Part shown: piece after piece, positions 34,872-44,602 of the stretch
Position numbering within the stretch: position 1 is the first letter of the stretch
How the letters are laid out: each line of letters begins with the position of its first letter
Source: Chitinophagaceae bacterium
GTDB taxonomy: Bacteria; Bacteroidota; Bacteroidia; Chitinophagales; Chitinophagaceae
Direction of reading: 5' to 3'
NCBI GenBank assembly: GCA_017853575.1
Contig: JAFMJI010000007.1
Coordinates: 42,432 to 106,431, forward strand
Length of the DNA stretch: 64,000 bases
Position numbers and translations under genes: made by a program
Notes under the pieces: model-generated
Told to the model about the DNA's origin: nothing
Databases searched by the model: none
The model's input: the letters and a program-made list of their open reading frames with translations, nothing else

Positions 34872-34902
34872 AATAAAAAAGCCTGGAGCAAATCCAGGCT
34901 TT
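34872..34902 (-). terminator. Rho-independent terminator of yajC
   Basis: On the minus strand AAGCCTGG and CCAGGCTT form an eight-pair stem around a seven-base loop, followed by TTTTATTT. Its T-tract runs straight into the coaE promoter box. Confidence 0.8.
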
Positions 34903-34923
34903 ATATAATGCTATGTACAAGAC

Positions 34924-35247
34924 TTATTTTGCTGCAGCAGTCTTGTTGAGCTGTTCACTCCATTCAAGACTGATAGCTGATTTTTCAATTTTCATGAAAG
35001 AGCCAGGACTCACTTCAATTTGAATGGTAGAGTCGTCATTAACTTTATTTACAATACCATGGATACCTGCAATGGTTACAATTTTATCGCCTTTTTGCAG
35101 ATCATCTTGGAATTTTTTTGCCTTCTTGGCTTTTTGTGCCTGTGGACGGATCATAAAAAAATAAAATACCACGATCATGCCACCAAGCAATACAAGTTGC
35201 ATGATACCTGCATTCGGTGAAGCCTGTAAAAAAAATGTATTCATCAT
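34924..35247 (-). CDS. yajC: Preprotein translocase subunit YajC
   Basis: Small auxiliary membrane subunit of the Sec translocon (with SecDF). It has 107 residues. One transmembrane segment (about 16-34, MQLVLLGGMIVVFYFFMIRP) is followed by the basic QAQKAKKAKKFQ and the YajC core LQKGDKIVTIAGIHGIVNKV (about 50-69). Two consecutive ATG codons (35247, 35244) are both usable. A TACATTTG box is 23 nt upstream. It lies between nusB and coaE on the same strand, with its own terminator. Confidence 0.94.
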   Translation of the reverse strand: MMNTFFLQASPNAGIMQLVLLGGMIVVFYFFMIRPQAQKAKKAKKFQDDLQKGDKIVTIAGIHGIVNKVNDDSTIQIEVSPGSFMKIEKSAISLEWSEQLNKTAAAK

Positions 35248-35270
35248 AATTATTGTTTGAAAAAGTTTTA

Positions 35271-35278
35271 CAAATGTA
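35271..35278 (-). promoter_or_regulatory. -7 promoter box of yajC (TACATTTG)
   Basis: Perfect TAnnTTTG on the minus strand in the 36-bp gap after nusB, 23 nt before the yajC ATG. Confidence 0.5.
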
Positions 35279-35283
35279 GTTAA

Positions 35284-36213
35284 TTAGGATTGTTTTTTGA
35301 ATTCAACCTTTTTGATGGATCCCTCTGCCTGAAGGTCTTTATGTATGCTATCCAGTATACCATTTACAAATTGTCCACTTTGTTTAGTGCTATAACTTTT
35401 TGCAAGGTCAATGTATTCATTGATGGTAACTTTAGTAGGGATCGTTTCGAAATATAGGAATTCGCAAATTCCCATTCTCAATAAAATCATATCCAGTGCT
35501 GCAATACGATCCGGATCCCAATTTTTTAGTTTGGGCTTGATCATTTCCAGTGTGTACTCTTTTTTATCCAAAGCAGTTTTTAAAAGAGTAATGGCATAAT
35601 TTGTTTTCTCTGGCCCAACGATATCACTGAATTCATATGCATTGGGTTTGCTCAAGTAATTTAAGACCATCTGGTAGATCATTTCAGAATCATCATCCCA
35701 TTGTAGAAAATGCTCTTCCAAATAATCGATGACCTCTTCGTTTGCCATCATCAAATCCGTGAAAATGAAACTCAATAATTCTTTTTCAGATTTTTTATCC
35801 CTTGATTCTTCGTTGATGTATGATTTGTAGAGTTCAGTTTCAACAAGGGTGGTATAGATTTTTCTGATTAGATCGGTATTGAGTTTGTCAGAAAAATGGT
35901 TCTTTTTAACAATGGTTTGAAAGGAGCTGGTCTCTATAATTTTCCAAAGAAGCGTGTTGCCTGCCATTTTAATATTTACGTGTAAATCTTCGTAAGAAGG
36001 GAGGTGTTTTGAAGACCTGATTTTCGAGTCGGTCTCAGCATATCTGGCAATTTCTGTAAGAAAATAAATACAAAATGCGAACAGTTCTGCAGTTTGATCC
36101 AGATAAGATCGTAGAAGTTTAAGGGATTTAGACTCAGTAGGGAGTACTGATTCAGATTCAGCAGCGTAAAGACATTGCATCACTTTAATCCTAATATTCC
36201 TGCGACTGATCAT
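35284..36213 (-). CDS. nusB: Transcription antitermination factor NusB (long form)
   Basis: RNA-binding protein that, with NusE (S10), binds boxA and supports antitermination on rRNA operons. It has 309 residues, about twice E. coli NusB. The N-terminus SRRNIRIKVMQCLYA is the NusB start, then about 150 residues are inserted or duplicated. The canonical C-terminal half is RIAALDMILLRMGICEFLYF (about 233-252) and IDLAKSYSTKQSGQFVNGILDSI (about 267-289). The long form is usual in Bacteroidota. A TATATTTG box is 22 nt upstream. It is divergent from groES across 241 bp. Confidence 0.9.
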   Translation of the reverse strand: MISRRNIRIKVMQCLYAAESESVLPTESKSLKLLRSYLDQTAELFAFCIYFLTEIARYAETDSKIRSSKHLPSYEDLHVNIKMAGNTLLWKIIETSSFQTIVKKNHFSDKLNTDLIRKIYTTLVETELYKSYINEESRDKKSEKELLSFIFTDLMMANEEVIDYLEEHFLQWDDDSEMIYQMVLNYLSKPNAYEFSDIVGPEKTNYAITLLKTALDKKEYTLEMIKPKLKNWDPDRIAALDMILLRMGICEFLYFETIPTKVTINEYIDLAKSYSTKQSGQFVNGILDSIHKDLQAEGSIKKVEFKKQS

Positions 36214-36235
36214 TTAAAGAGCTTTTGGAGAGCTG

Positions 36236-36243
36236 CAAATATA
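36236..36243 (-). promoter_or_regulatory. -7 promoter box of nusB (TATATTTG)
   Basis: Perfect TAnnTTTG on the minus strand 22 nt before the nusB ATG. Confidence 0.5.
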
Positions 36244-36454
36244 GCCTATTAGGTTTCCTTGTCCAATTTTTGGCCATTCATTGTGTTAAATTGACATGCA
36301 TTTTCTGCATCTGTTATGCCAAATTCCTCCCTTTTCAGCCTAAAATCGGTGACTTTATGACATATTTTCAAGTTTTAGTGGCTGGTATGGAATTGGATCA
36401 TTTGAGGGTACAAGTAAATTTTGTTTAATTCATTAAAACACAAAACGAAACGCT
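36244..36454. other. nusB-groES intergenic region
   Basis: The longest gene-free stretch near groES. It holds no CIRCE inverted repeat. A TTGACA at 36291-36296 is followed after 17 bp by TTATGC, an E. coli-like spacing, and TAAATTTTG (a one-base-longer -7 box) lies at 36415-36423. Which of these drives groESL cannot be told by eye. A short open frame here has no coding look. Confidence 0.35.
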
Positions 36455-36736
36455 ATGGCTAAGAAGTTAAACATTACCCCATTACACGACAGGGTAATCG
36501 TGAAACCTGCTCCGGCAGAAGAAAAAACAGCGGGTGGCATTATCATCCCAGACACTGCTAAAGAAAAACCGCAAAGAGGAACCGTAGTGGCGGCAGGCCC
36601 CGGCAAAAAAGATGAACCCATGTCTGTAAAAGCTGGAGACACTGTGCTTTACGGAAAGTATTCAGGTACTGAAATTTCTGTAGAAGGAAGTGATTACTTA
36701 ATCATGAGAGAATCTGATATTCTTGCTATTGTTTAA
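36455..36736 (+). CDS. groES: Co-chaperonin GroES
   Basis: Forms the heptameric lid of the GroEL chamber. It has 93 residues. [27 protein letters not shown] (about 5-31) contains the mobile loop, with the hydrophobic GGIIIP contact to GroEL. The C-terminal [25 protein letters not shown] is standard. It is followed after 29 nt by groEL, forming the classical bicistronic operon with a terminator after groEL. No CIRCE element is seen upstream, so HrcA-type control is not supported. Confidence 0.97.
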   Translation: MAKKLNITPLHDRVIVKPAPAEEKTAGGIIIPDTAKEKPQRGTVVAAGPGKKDEPMSVKAGDTVLYGKYSGTEISVEGSDYLIMRESDILAIV

Positions 36737-36753
36737 TTCAAGATCAAACTTAA

Positions 36754-38403
<1,650 letters not shown>

Positions 38404-38426
38404 TATTCATCAGAAACCTATACATG

Positions 38427-38460
38427 AAAAAGCTCCGAATGATATTCGGAGCTTTTTTTT
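38427..38460. terminator. Bidirectional terminator between groEL and the YhhN gene
   Basis: AGCTCCGAAT and ATTCGGAGCT pair perfectly (ten bp) around GAT, flanked by A4 on the left and T8 on the right. It thus gives a U-tract on either strand. It touches the stop codon of the YhhN gene. It is the only clear bidirectional terminator between convergent genes in the window. Confidence 0.88.
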
Positions 38461-39133
38461 ATGAAGTTGTATTTCTGTATCTGATTGCCCCTAGCACAAT
38501 GAACAATTGCGCCAGTATATAAGTTGTCATGATGAAGACCCCGGCAGTTTTAAAAGGACTACTGAATTTATTGATTGCAAGAATGGAGTCTGAAGTAACG
38601 AACAATGTTGCACCTATGATCAGAAAAAGTGATGTTCTGTCATCCAACTTTTGATATTGCCAGATAGCAGCTGAAAGCATGGTGCTGATGGTAATGCCGT
38701 AAATTAAAACAGGAAGTTTCATGGCGCCAAGGGACGGCCATAGTAGATACATGAATTCAATCAAGTATGCCAATACTGCTATTAACATTACAGGTCTTAG
38801 TTTAAAGTAGGAGGTATTTCCTGACCTGGTTCGAACGAAGAAATAGATATAGAAGATATGTGCAGTCAGGAAGCAAATCAATCCAGGCACAAACAATGAT
38901 TCTTTTTGCAAAAAAATGTCACCAAACCAGGAAAAAAGCAATGCCAATAAAACTGCATCCTTTAGTATGGATGGTTTTTTGTCTAGGCTAAAGTAATAGG
39001 TAAGTCCCAGTAAAGGAATAATCAAGGGTTTGGTGAAGATTCTCAAATCTTCTTTTCCAATTAAAATGTGTAGTATTTCAATCAGGGAAACAATTGAAAA
39101 AAGATAGAAAAACAATCGTTGTTTTTGGCGCAT
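38459..39133 (-). CDS. YhhN family membrane protein (lysoplasmalogenase-like)
   Basis: A 224-residue polytopic protein with about eight helices, related to YhhN/TMEM86. Typical segments: TKPLIIPLLGLTYYF (about 34-48), LLALLFSWFGDIFLQ (about 62-76) with the conserved SxxGD, FLTAHIFYIYFF (about 88-99), and GATLFVTSDSILAINKF (about 174-190), which carries the SDS motif. The animal homologue TMEM86B hydrolyses lysoplasmalogen vinyl ethers; whether the bacterial one does is inference. It is divergent from the 104-residue gene at 39155 across only 21 bp. Confidence 0.85.
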   Translation of the reverse strand: MRQKQRLFFYLFSIVSLIEILHILIGKEDLRIFTKPLIIPLLGLTYYFSLDKKPSILKDAVLLALLFSWFGDIFLQKESLFVPGLICFLTAHIFYIYFFVRTRSGNTSYFKLRPVMLIAVLAYLIEFMYLLWPSLGAMKLPVLIYGITISTMLSAAIWQYQKLDDRTSLFLIIGATLFVTSDSILAINKFSSPFKTAGVFIMTTYILAQLFIVLGAIRYRNTTS

Positions 39134-39154
39134 GCCGTAATTTAGAGATATTTT

Positions 39155-39469
39155 ATGTCATATACCGAAGATGAATTGAAATTTATGGCCTACTGGGAGC
39201 AAAATAGGCTCAAAGAAAAACGATTGATTACCCAATTGACATACGGACTACCCATCGGTGTAATTTTTGCTGTCCCCATATTGGTTAATTTTTTACTTGG
39301 ACGATTTTGGTACAAGAGGGCAGATGCGGTGGGGTTGAGTCAGTTTAGTCCAACTGTTTTAATCATTGCAGTTGCGTTGATTTCAATATTCGTAGCTGTA
39401 TTGAACCGAAAGTTCAGGTGGGAAAAATTAGAAAATCAATACTTATCACTTAAGAACCGCCAGGGTTGA
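39155..39469 (+). CDS. Hypothetical small membrane protein
   Basis: A 104-residue protein I cannot assign. The N-terminal 28 residues are charged (YTEDELKFMAYWEQNRLKEKR). They are followed by two probable helices, about 29-48 (LPIGVIFAVPILVNFLLG) and 67-84 (VLIIAVALISIFVAVL), and a basic C-terminal tail RKFRWEKLENQYLSLK. The charge pattern puts both ends in the cytoplasm. It lies between the YhhN gene (divergent) and the FKBP lipoprotein gene, 59 bp upstream of the latter. Confidence 0.65.
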   Translation: MSYTEDELKFMAYWEQNRLKEKRLITQLTYGLPIGVIFAVPILVNFLLGRFWYKRADAVGLSQFSPTVLIIAVALISIFVAVLNRKFRWEKLENQYLSLKNRQG

Positions 39470-39528
39470 AACAATTCATAATATAATATTCTAATTTTTT
39501 TATCATCTTTGTGCCTCAAAATTTTACT

Positions 39529-40023
39529 ATGAGATCGAAAATTGTATTGGTTTTGTGCTTGATGATTTCTTTCCTTCCCATCTCTTGTTTGAAAGATGGG
39601 TATCAATCTTTTACTTGTAGTGCTTCTGCTCCAAAAATTACGGTTCCAGGATCAGAACTTTTAGAGATAGAAAGTTATCTATCCAAAAACAATATCACCG
39701 ATGCTCTGAAAAGTGACAAAGGATTTTATTACCGAATAATCACACCAGGTACTGGTGTTGTGCCAACCTTGTGTTCAAATGTTTCTGTTTATTATAAAGG
39801 AACTTTTTTAACGGGTGCTGTTTTTGACCAAACAACAACCACTGCTGCAACTTTTCAGTTGGGTCAACTCATAGCAGGATGGCAACTTGCCATACCTCTG
39901 ATCAAAACCGGTGGAAAAATTATTTTGTATCTGCCCCCTTCTCTTGCATATGGTGCACAAGCAACTGGAAGCATACCTGCCAACAGTTCCTTGATTTTTG
40001 AAATTACGTTGGTGGCTGCCTAA
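39529..40023 (+). CDS. FKBP-type peptidyl-prolyl isomerase, lipoprotein
   Basis: A 164-residue lipoprotein (signal about 1-20, lipobox LPISC) with a C-terminal FKBP domain. VSVYYKGTFLTGAVFDQT (about 86-103), FQLGQLIAGWQLAIPLIKTGGKI (about 110-132) and YLPPSLAYGAQATGSIPANSSLIFEITLV (about 134-162) give the full FKBP signature, including the active-site Tyr, Phe-Asp and Trp. It assists folding of envelope proteins. GTG 39511 is in frame, but ATG 39529 gives a normal lipoprotein signal. It ends one base before the convergent DUF2147 gene. Confidence 0.92.
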   Translation: MRSKIVLVLCLMISFLPISCLKDGYQSFTCSASAPKITVPGSELLEIESYLSKNNITDALKSDKGFYYRIITPGTGVVPTLCSNVSVYYKGTFLTGAVFDQTTTTAATFQLGQLIAGWQLAIPLIKTGGKIILYLPPSLAYGAQATGSIPANSSLIFEITLVAA

Positions 40024-40024
40024 T

Positions 40025-40471
40025 TTATAATTTGGTTCTTGTCCAGGTATCTGTTCTACCAATCAGTGTAATACCAATATATCCTCTAACGTTTAAGATA
40101 TTTTTATCTTTCATGGTAATTACACATTTATATTCTTTTCCATTTTTTGGATCATAAATGTGACCACTTGTCCATTCATTATCTCCTGCATATTGAAATC
40201 CCCAAAGATTAACCAATCCCATCAATGGACGGCTATGTAAACTTTTGTCTGGATGTTCAATATCCGTCTTTGGTTTACCTGTTTTGGGATCAGTAGGCTC
40301 TTTTAGCCAAACAACTTTACCCTGATACGTATTGTTGTTTCTATAGATTTCGACTTTTGCATTTCCCGATCCGGTTATCCAGATCCCAGTTAAATCGTCA
40401 TTGATTTTTTTATCTTGAGAGTGTGCTTGTCCAACGAGCAGAATGCTCAGTATTAGAAATATTTTTTTCAT
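40025..40471 (-). CDS. Secreted DUF2147 domain protein
   Basis: A 148-residue exported protein. The signal peptide spans about 1-18 (IFLILSILLVGQAHSQ). The DUF2147 domain has LTGIWITGSGNAKVEIYRNNNTYQGKVVWL (about 27-56), then DPKTGKPKTD, and GHIYDPKNGKEYKC (about 102-115), all standard for the family. DUF2147 proteins are small periplasmic beta-barrels of unknown function, common in Bacteroidota. There is a 1-bp gap to the convergent FKBP gene. Confidence 0.85.
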   Translation of the reverse strand: MKKIFLILSILLVGQAHSQDKKINDDLTGIWITGSGNAKVEIYRNNNTYQGKVVWLKEPTDPKTGKPKTDIEHPDKSLHSRPLMGLVNLWGFQYAGDNEWTSGHIYDPKNGKEYKCVITMKDKNILNVRGYIGITLIGRTDTWTRTKL

Positions 40472-40511
40472 GGCAATTTGTTCCCTTGAAATTAAGTATA
40501 AATTTCAATAC

Positions 40512-40533
40512 AAGCCTACTTGCTAATAGGCTT
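40512..40533 (-). terminator. Weak stem-loop at the mqnE 3' end
   Basis: AAGCCTA and TAGGCTT form a seven-pair stem around an eight-base loop, overlapping the mqnE stop codon. The T-tract after it is poor (GTATTG on the minus strand), so termination is doubtful. Confidence 0.3.
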
Positions 40534-41641
40534 TTACAGTGTTGTATAAAGTATCTCTTTCGACTGGCTTTCTGCCTACCTGTTTGATCAAGTTGATCAA
40601 TTCTTCGGAACTCAATGAAGGATTTTGTTCTTCGCTGCCTGCCATCGAATAAATTTTGGTTGAATCATCGATTGTTCCATCAAGATCATTCACGCCAAAC
40701 GACAAAGTCAATTGTGCCTGTTCTCTGCCCAGCATAGGCCAGTAAGCTTTGACATGAGGAAAGTTATCCATGAAAATTCTTGAAACTGCATATGTCTTCA
40801 TGTCTTCAATTGCGCTCACTTCAGGAATATGGCTCAATTCATTGTCGTGGTTCCTGAATTTAAGTGGAATAAAAGTGTTGAATCCTTTTGTTTGATCCTG
40901 CAATTTTCTTAAACGATCCATGTGGTCAATTCTATGCGAATAATTTTCCAGGTGCCCGTATAACATGGTTGCATTTGAGTGCATACCTATTTTATGAGCA
41001 GTTGCATGTATATCCAGCCAACCTTCAGCATCTACTTTGTCTGCACAAATCTGTTCCCTGACTTTAGCATCAAAAATTTCAGCACCTCCGCCAGGCAATG
41101 AATCGAGGCCAGCTTTGTGAAGAAGTGTCATGCCCTCTAATCTGCTTAGTTTGGCTTTTCTGAACATGTAATCCAGTTCAACTGCAGTAAAACCTTTGAT
41201 GTGTAAATCTGGTCGATGGGCTTTGATTTTTTTTATCAGTTCTTCAAAGAAATAAATATCCATTTTTGGATGAACGCCACCTACAATATGTACTTCAGTG
41301 ATAGGTTTCCCATCATATGCTTTCACTTTTTCAAGCATTTGATCTATAGTCAACTCCCAGCCTTCCTCTCTATGTGCATATAATTTAGAATAAGAGCAAA
41401 ATTTGCATGAGAAGACACAAATATTGGTTGGTTCAATATGAAAATTTCTATTGAAATAAGTTATATCACCATGCTTTCTTTCTCTAATGAAATTGGCCAT
41501 CGCTCCCAATTCTGCCAGGGAAGCATTTTCAAAAAGATAAACTCCTTCTTCCGGAGTGATCCTCTCTTGCTTTTGAATCTTCTGAATAATATTGGTTAAA
41601 TGGGGAGAAGTTGCTGTTAATATGCTCAAATCACCAGCCAT
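40523..41641 (-). CDS. mqnE: Aminofutalosine synthase MqnE (radical SAM)
   Basis: Radical SAM enzyme joining 3-enolpyruvyl-benzoate to the adenosyl radical to give aminodeoxyfutalosine, step 2 of the futalosine menaquinone route. It has 372 residues. The CX3CX2C cluster motif is CVFSCKFC (about 73-80) in FHIEPTNICVFSCKFCSYSK. EVHIVGGVHPK, GLDSLPGGGAEIFD (about 174-187), and GMHSNATMLYGHLE follow. MqnC is a close relative, but the N-terminal FNRNFHIEPTN and LPGGGAEI fit MqnE better. The -7 box TAATTTTG lies 14 nt upstream. Confidence 0.9.
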   Translation of the reverse strand: MAGDLSILTATSPHLTNIIQKIQKQERITPEEGVYLFENASLAELGAMANFIRERKHGDITYFNRNFHIEPTNICVFSCKFCSYSKLYAHREEGWELTIDQMLEKVKAYDGKPITEVHIVGGVHPKMDIYFFEELIKKIKAHRPDLHIKGFTAVELDYMFRKAKLSRLEGMTLLHKAGLDSLPGGGAEIFDAKVREQICADKVDAEGWLDIHATAHKIGMHSNATMLYGHLENYSHRIDHMDRLRKLQDQTKGFNTFIPLKFRNHDNELSHIPEVSAIEDMKTYAVSRIFMDNFPHVKAYWPMLGREQAQLTLSFGVNDLDGTIDDSTKIYSMAGSEEQNPSLSSEELINLIKQVGRKPVERDTLYNTVKAY

Positions 41642-41655
41642 GGCCTAAATTTTTG

Positions 41656-41663
41656 CAAAATTA
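41656..41663 (-). promoter_or_regulatory. -7 promoter box of mqnE (TAATTTTG)
   Basis: Perfect TAnnTTTG on the minus strand 14 nt before the mqnE ATG, in the gap after the transporter gene. Confidence 0.5.
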
Positions 41664-41694
41664 CAACCGAAATCTTGTCTTACCTAAATCATCT

Positions 41695-42999
41695 TTATCC
41701 AAGCGCACCTGCTATGCAGGCACACATTAAACAAGCTATGGTTCCTCCAATCAAGGCTTTGAAACCCAGTTCCGTAAGGTTTTTTCTTTGGTTGGGGGCA
41801 AGTTGACTAATACCTCCAATTTGAATACCAATAGATGCAATATTTGCGAATCCGCAGAGAGCGTACGTGGTGATCAATATGGAACGAGGGTCTGTTATGA
41901 CATTGCCAGCTTTCATTTTTCCAAATGTGATATATGCTTGGAATTCATTGATGATTGTTTTCTCCCCCAACAACTGTCCAACGTAAATCATATCATTTTG
42001 ATGTACACCAATTAGCCATGCAATAGGAGAAAATAAGTAACCAAGTATCATTTGAAATGACAAAGAATCATAACGGCCACTTGAAAAGCTCTTGATCCAA
42101 TTGTTTAATCCCAAATAATATCCAAAAGATCCCAATACCCAATTTAAAACATACATAAGGGCAGTGAATACCACAAGAATGGCGCCAACATTCACTGCAA
42201 GTTTCAAGCCATCCGTTGTTCCAAGTGAAATAGCATCCAGCGCATTTTCGCCAAATTTCTCTTTTGACAAAATGATTCTTTCATCAATCTGTTCAGTCTG
42301 TGGGAAGAGTATTTTAGAGCAAACAATTGCTGCAGGTGCACTCATGATTGATTGACTCAATAAGTGCAGGGCAAAATAATGTTGTTGTGCAATGTCACTG
42401 CCACCCAAGAAACCAACATATGCAGCAAGGACTGAACCTGCAGTATTTGCCATTCCTCCAACCATGATACACAGTATTTCGCTTCTGTTCATCTTTTCCA
42501 GAAATGGTCTTACCATCAATGGAGCTTCTGTTTGCCCCAAGAAAATATTTGCTGCGGTGGATACACTTTCAGCTCCCGAAACTTTCAATTTGCTCAGCAA
42601 CAAAGCAAAAAAGTAAACGATTTTTTGCAAGATGCCGAGATAATAAAATAGGGAAGAGAGTGCAGCAAAAAAGATGATGTTGGGCAACGCCTGTATGGCA
42701 AATGTGTATCCCCAACTACCGGAAGCATCAGCGAGGTTGCCGAACATGAATTCAATACCCTTGTGGGCTAGGTTGATGACCTGCACAAACTGATCAGAAA
42801 GCCATTGAATCAGAATTCTAAAGAAGTTGTATTTGCCTTGAGATAAAACACCAATTGCAAATGCAAGCTGTGCCACAATGCCCATCAGCACCAGTTTCCA
42901 GTTGATGGCTCTTTTATTGTTACTTAAAATATAACAGAGTCCAACGAGAAATAACATGCCCAAAAGACCACGACTAAGGTTTTCCCACTGAAAATTCAT
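41695..42999 (-). CDS. Concentrative nucleoside transporter (NupC/CNT family)
   Basis: Ion-coupled nucleoside uptake permease of the inner membrane. It has 434 residues with about ten helices. The N-terminal Nucleos_tra2_N region (GLLGMLFLVGLCYILSNNKRAINWKLV) is followed by the core with GQTEAPLMVRPFLEKMNRSE (about 154-173, the conserved GQTEAP of the binding site). MVGGMANTAGSVLAAYVGFLG (about 179-199) and a C-terminal YALCGFANIASIGIQIGGISQLAP (about 386-409) complete it. The coupling ion and nucleoside are not evident. It lies upstream of mqnE, with 53 bp between them. Confidence 0.92.
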   Translation of the reverse strand: MNFQWENLSRGLLGMLFLVGLCYILSNNKRAINWKLVLMGIVAQLAFAIGVLSQGKYNFFRILIQWLSDQFVQVINLAHKGIEFMFGNLADASGSWGYTFAIQALPNIIFFAALSSLFYYLGILQKIVYFFALLLSKLKVSGAESVSTAANIFLGQTEAPLMVRPFLEKMNRSEILCIMVGGMANTAGSVLAAYVGFLGGSDIAQQHYFALHLLSQSIMSAPAAIVCSKILFPQTEQIDERIILSKEKFGENALDAISLGTTDGLKLAVNVGAILVVFTALMYVLNWVLGSFGYYLGLNNWIKSFSSGRYDSLSFQMILGYLFSPIAWLIGVHQNDMIYVGQLLGEKTIINEFQAYITFGKMKAGNVITDPRSILITTYALCGFANIASIGIQIGGISQLAPNQRKNLTELGFKALIGGTIACLMCACIAGALG

Positions 43000-43053
43000 G
43001 AGCGTTGATTTGATCGGTAAGATAAATGATTTAGATGAACCAATGATAAAGTT

Positions 43054-44550
43054 CTAATTGCTGTGAAAAACTTTCCTTTTTATCTGAAGATATAAGTCAG
43101 TGATGTCTTCAGAAAGATTCATTTTGATTATGGAGATTGTAAATCCCACAAAGAATAAAATTGTTTTGATAATGTGATTGAGAATCAAGTTATCTCCAAA
43201 TGAAATCACATAACAGATGCCACCCCAAAAAATCGCAATACAAATTGCATAAAAGTTACTCAATGAGAATGGTTGAAGTTTGAGCAAATTTTTGATATAA
43301 ACATACCTGATTGAATTGAAAAGTAGAATGGCCATTACACTTCCTGCTGCTGTCCCAACCAAGCCATATTTTTTGGTGAGAAAGTAGTTGAATATAATTG
43401 AAACAACTACAAAAAACATATTGGTAAAGAGGTCTATTCTCCAATGTTTCGACAATTGAAGGATCTGTGCATTCATGCCAGTGCCTAGCTCAATCAACTT
43501 TCCGGTTCCCAGAATAATCATCAACAGCGGAAGACCTGTATATATGTCTCCTAAATATCTGACAATAAGAGTTGCATTGATCATAATGATTCCCATGATT
43601 GCTAATGCTACAATCAGTAAAGTCAATGCAGTCTTTTTATACAGCCTATCTAATTTAGGCATATCCTTGCTTCTCCAAGCATTGGCAATTTGAATGGTTG
43701 CGGATGATACCATGCTTCTCTGAGGTACATCCATCAACGTAATTAAGTAAGTTGCTATGGTGAAAATTGCAGCATCTTTCAAGCCACCGTTTGATTGTGA
43801 AGCAATGATCAAGGTATCATTGGTTTTTGCCAAAATATTCAACAAGGCACTTAAAAAATATGCACTCCCAAACTTCAACATCATGGGGGTGTATTTTCTG
43901 GTTAAAGTACTTCTTGTAAATGTTAGGCTAAAATAATTTGATTTATAAATGATCCATCCCAAAATGATTATAAGCACGGTGTAAAGCATTGCATAAATGC
44001 CTATAAACAAATCAAACTGTTTGATCAATTTAAATGACCAAACCATGATTAAAACTGTAACCAATATCCTGTAAAGAAATTCTTTTAAAAAATTTGAGGT
44101 TACATTTTTTGAAATTACCCATGCATAGGCTTCCATCAACGAGAAGATGACCAATCCAACTGCCATGGGATATATCCAATCAAAATATTCGACAAGCAAA
44201 GGGGATCTGAATCCAAATTTTCGGATGATCAAGGGCTGCAAATAGGGGAGGGCAAAATAAAAAAAAATGCAGCTGATCATTGCAATTAGAAAGGTGAATG
44301 TGAAAAGGTCGTTTTTTGATTTTTCGAGATGGTGGTTGTAAAACGGACTGAATTTAAAAGCAATAGGGATCATCCCAGCAGTACACAATGTTGAAAAAAT
44401 CATTGCGATGTCCATGAGGATCCTCGTAAGACCAAATTGCTCAGGTGTAAAATATTTTGGGAAAAAATAAAGGACATTAACGGCGCCAAAAACAAAACCC
44501 GCATAGATGTATAATGAGGAATAAATGCTTTGTTTTCTGATGGTAGCCAT
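43054..44550 (-). CDS. Polysaccharide flippase-like membrane protein (MOP superfamily)
   Basis: A 498-residue protein with about fourteen helices, resembling Wzx/oligosaccharide flippases of the MOP superfamily. The start IRKQSIYSSLYIYAGFVFGAVNVLYFFPKYFTPEQFGLTR is characteristic of this class. LNILAKTNDTLIIAS marks the middle, and paired helices fill the second half. It would flip lipid-linked glycans. It lies 27 kb from the glycosyltransferase island and may serve it, but there is no direct link. Its -7 box (44582-44589) abuts the trxA terminator. Confidence 0.85.
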   Translation of the reverse strand: MATIRKQSIYSSLYIYAGFVFGAVNVLYFFPKYFTPEQFGLTRILMDIAMIFSTLCTAGMIPIAFKFSPFYNHHLEKSKNDLFTFTFLIAMISCIFFYFALPYLQPLIIRKFGFRSPLLVEYFDWIYPMAVGLVIFSLMEAYAWVISKNVTSNFLKEFLYRILVTVLIMVWSFKLIKQFDLFIGIYAMLYTVLIIILGWIIYKSNYFSLTFTRSTLTRKYTPMMLKFGSAYFLSALLNILAKTNDTLIIASQSNGGLKDAAIFTIATYLITLMDVPQRSMVSSATIQIANAWRSKDMPKLDRLYKKTALTLLIVALAIMGIIMINATLIVRYLGDIYTGLPLLMIILGTGKLIELGTGMNAQILQLSKHWRIDLFTNMFFVVVSIIFNYFLTKKYGLVGTAAGSVMAILLFNSIRYVYIKNLLKLQPFSLSNFYAICIAIFWGGICYVISFGDNLILNHIIKTILFFVGFTISIIKMNLSEDITDLYLQIKRKVFHSN

Positions 44551-44559
44551 AAAAATAAA

Positions 44560-44581
44560 AAACCGCCAGTGGTGGCGGTTT
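44560..44581 (-). terminator. Rho-independent terminator of trxA
   Basis: AAACCGCCA and TGGCGGTTT pair perfectly (nine bp) around a four-base loop, followed on the minus strand by TTTTATTTTT. It lies between trxA and the flippase ATG. Confidence 0.85.
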
Positions 44582-44589
44582 CAAATGTA
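44582..44589 (-). promoter_or_regulatory. -7 promoter box of the flippase gene (TACATTTG)
   Basis: Perfect TAnnTTTG on the minus strand directly upstream of the trxA terminator stem. Its predicted start point falls inside the 5' arm of that stem. Confidence 0.5.
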
Positions 44590-44602
44590 ATGAAATTAAA
44601 AT

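Noticed and set aside
36225..36428. 67-codon open frame between nusB and groES
   Set aside because: Cysteine- and phenylalanine-rich nonsense-like composition, overlaps the nusB promoter and the groES control region, no start signal.
36214..36454. CIRCE element for HrcA control of groESL
   Set aside because: No TTAGCACTC-N9-GAGTGCTAA-like repeat found on either strand. A TTGACA-N17-TTATGC pair is present but isolated and not in the usual Bacteroidota form.
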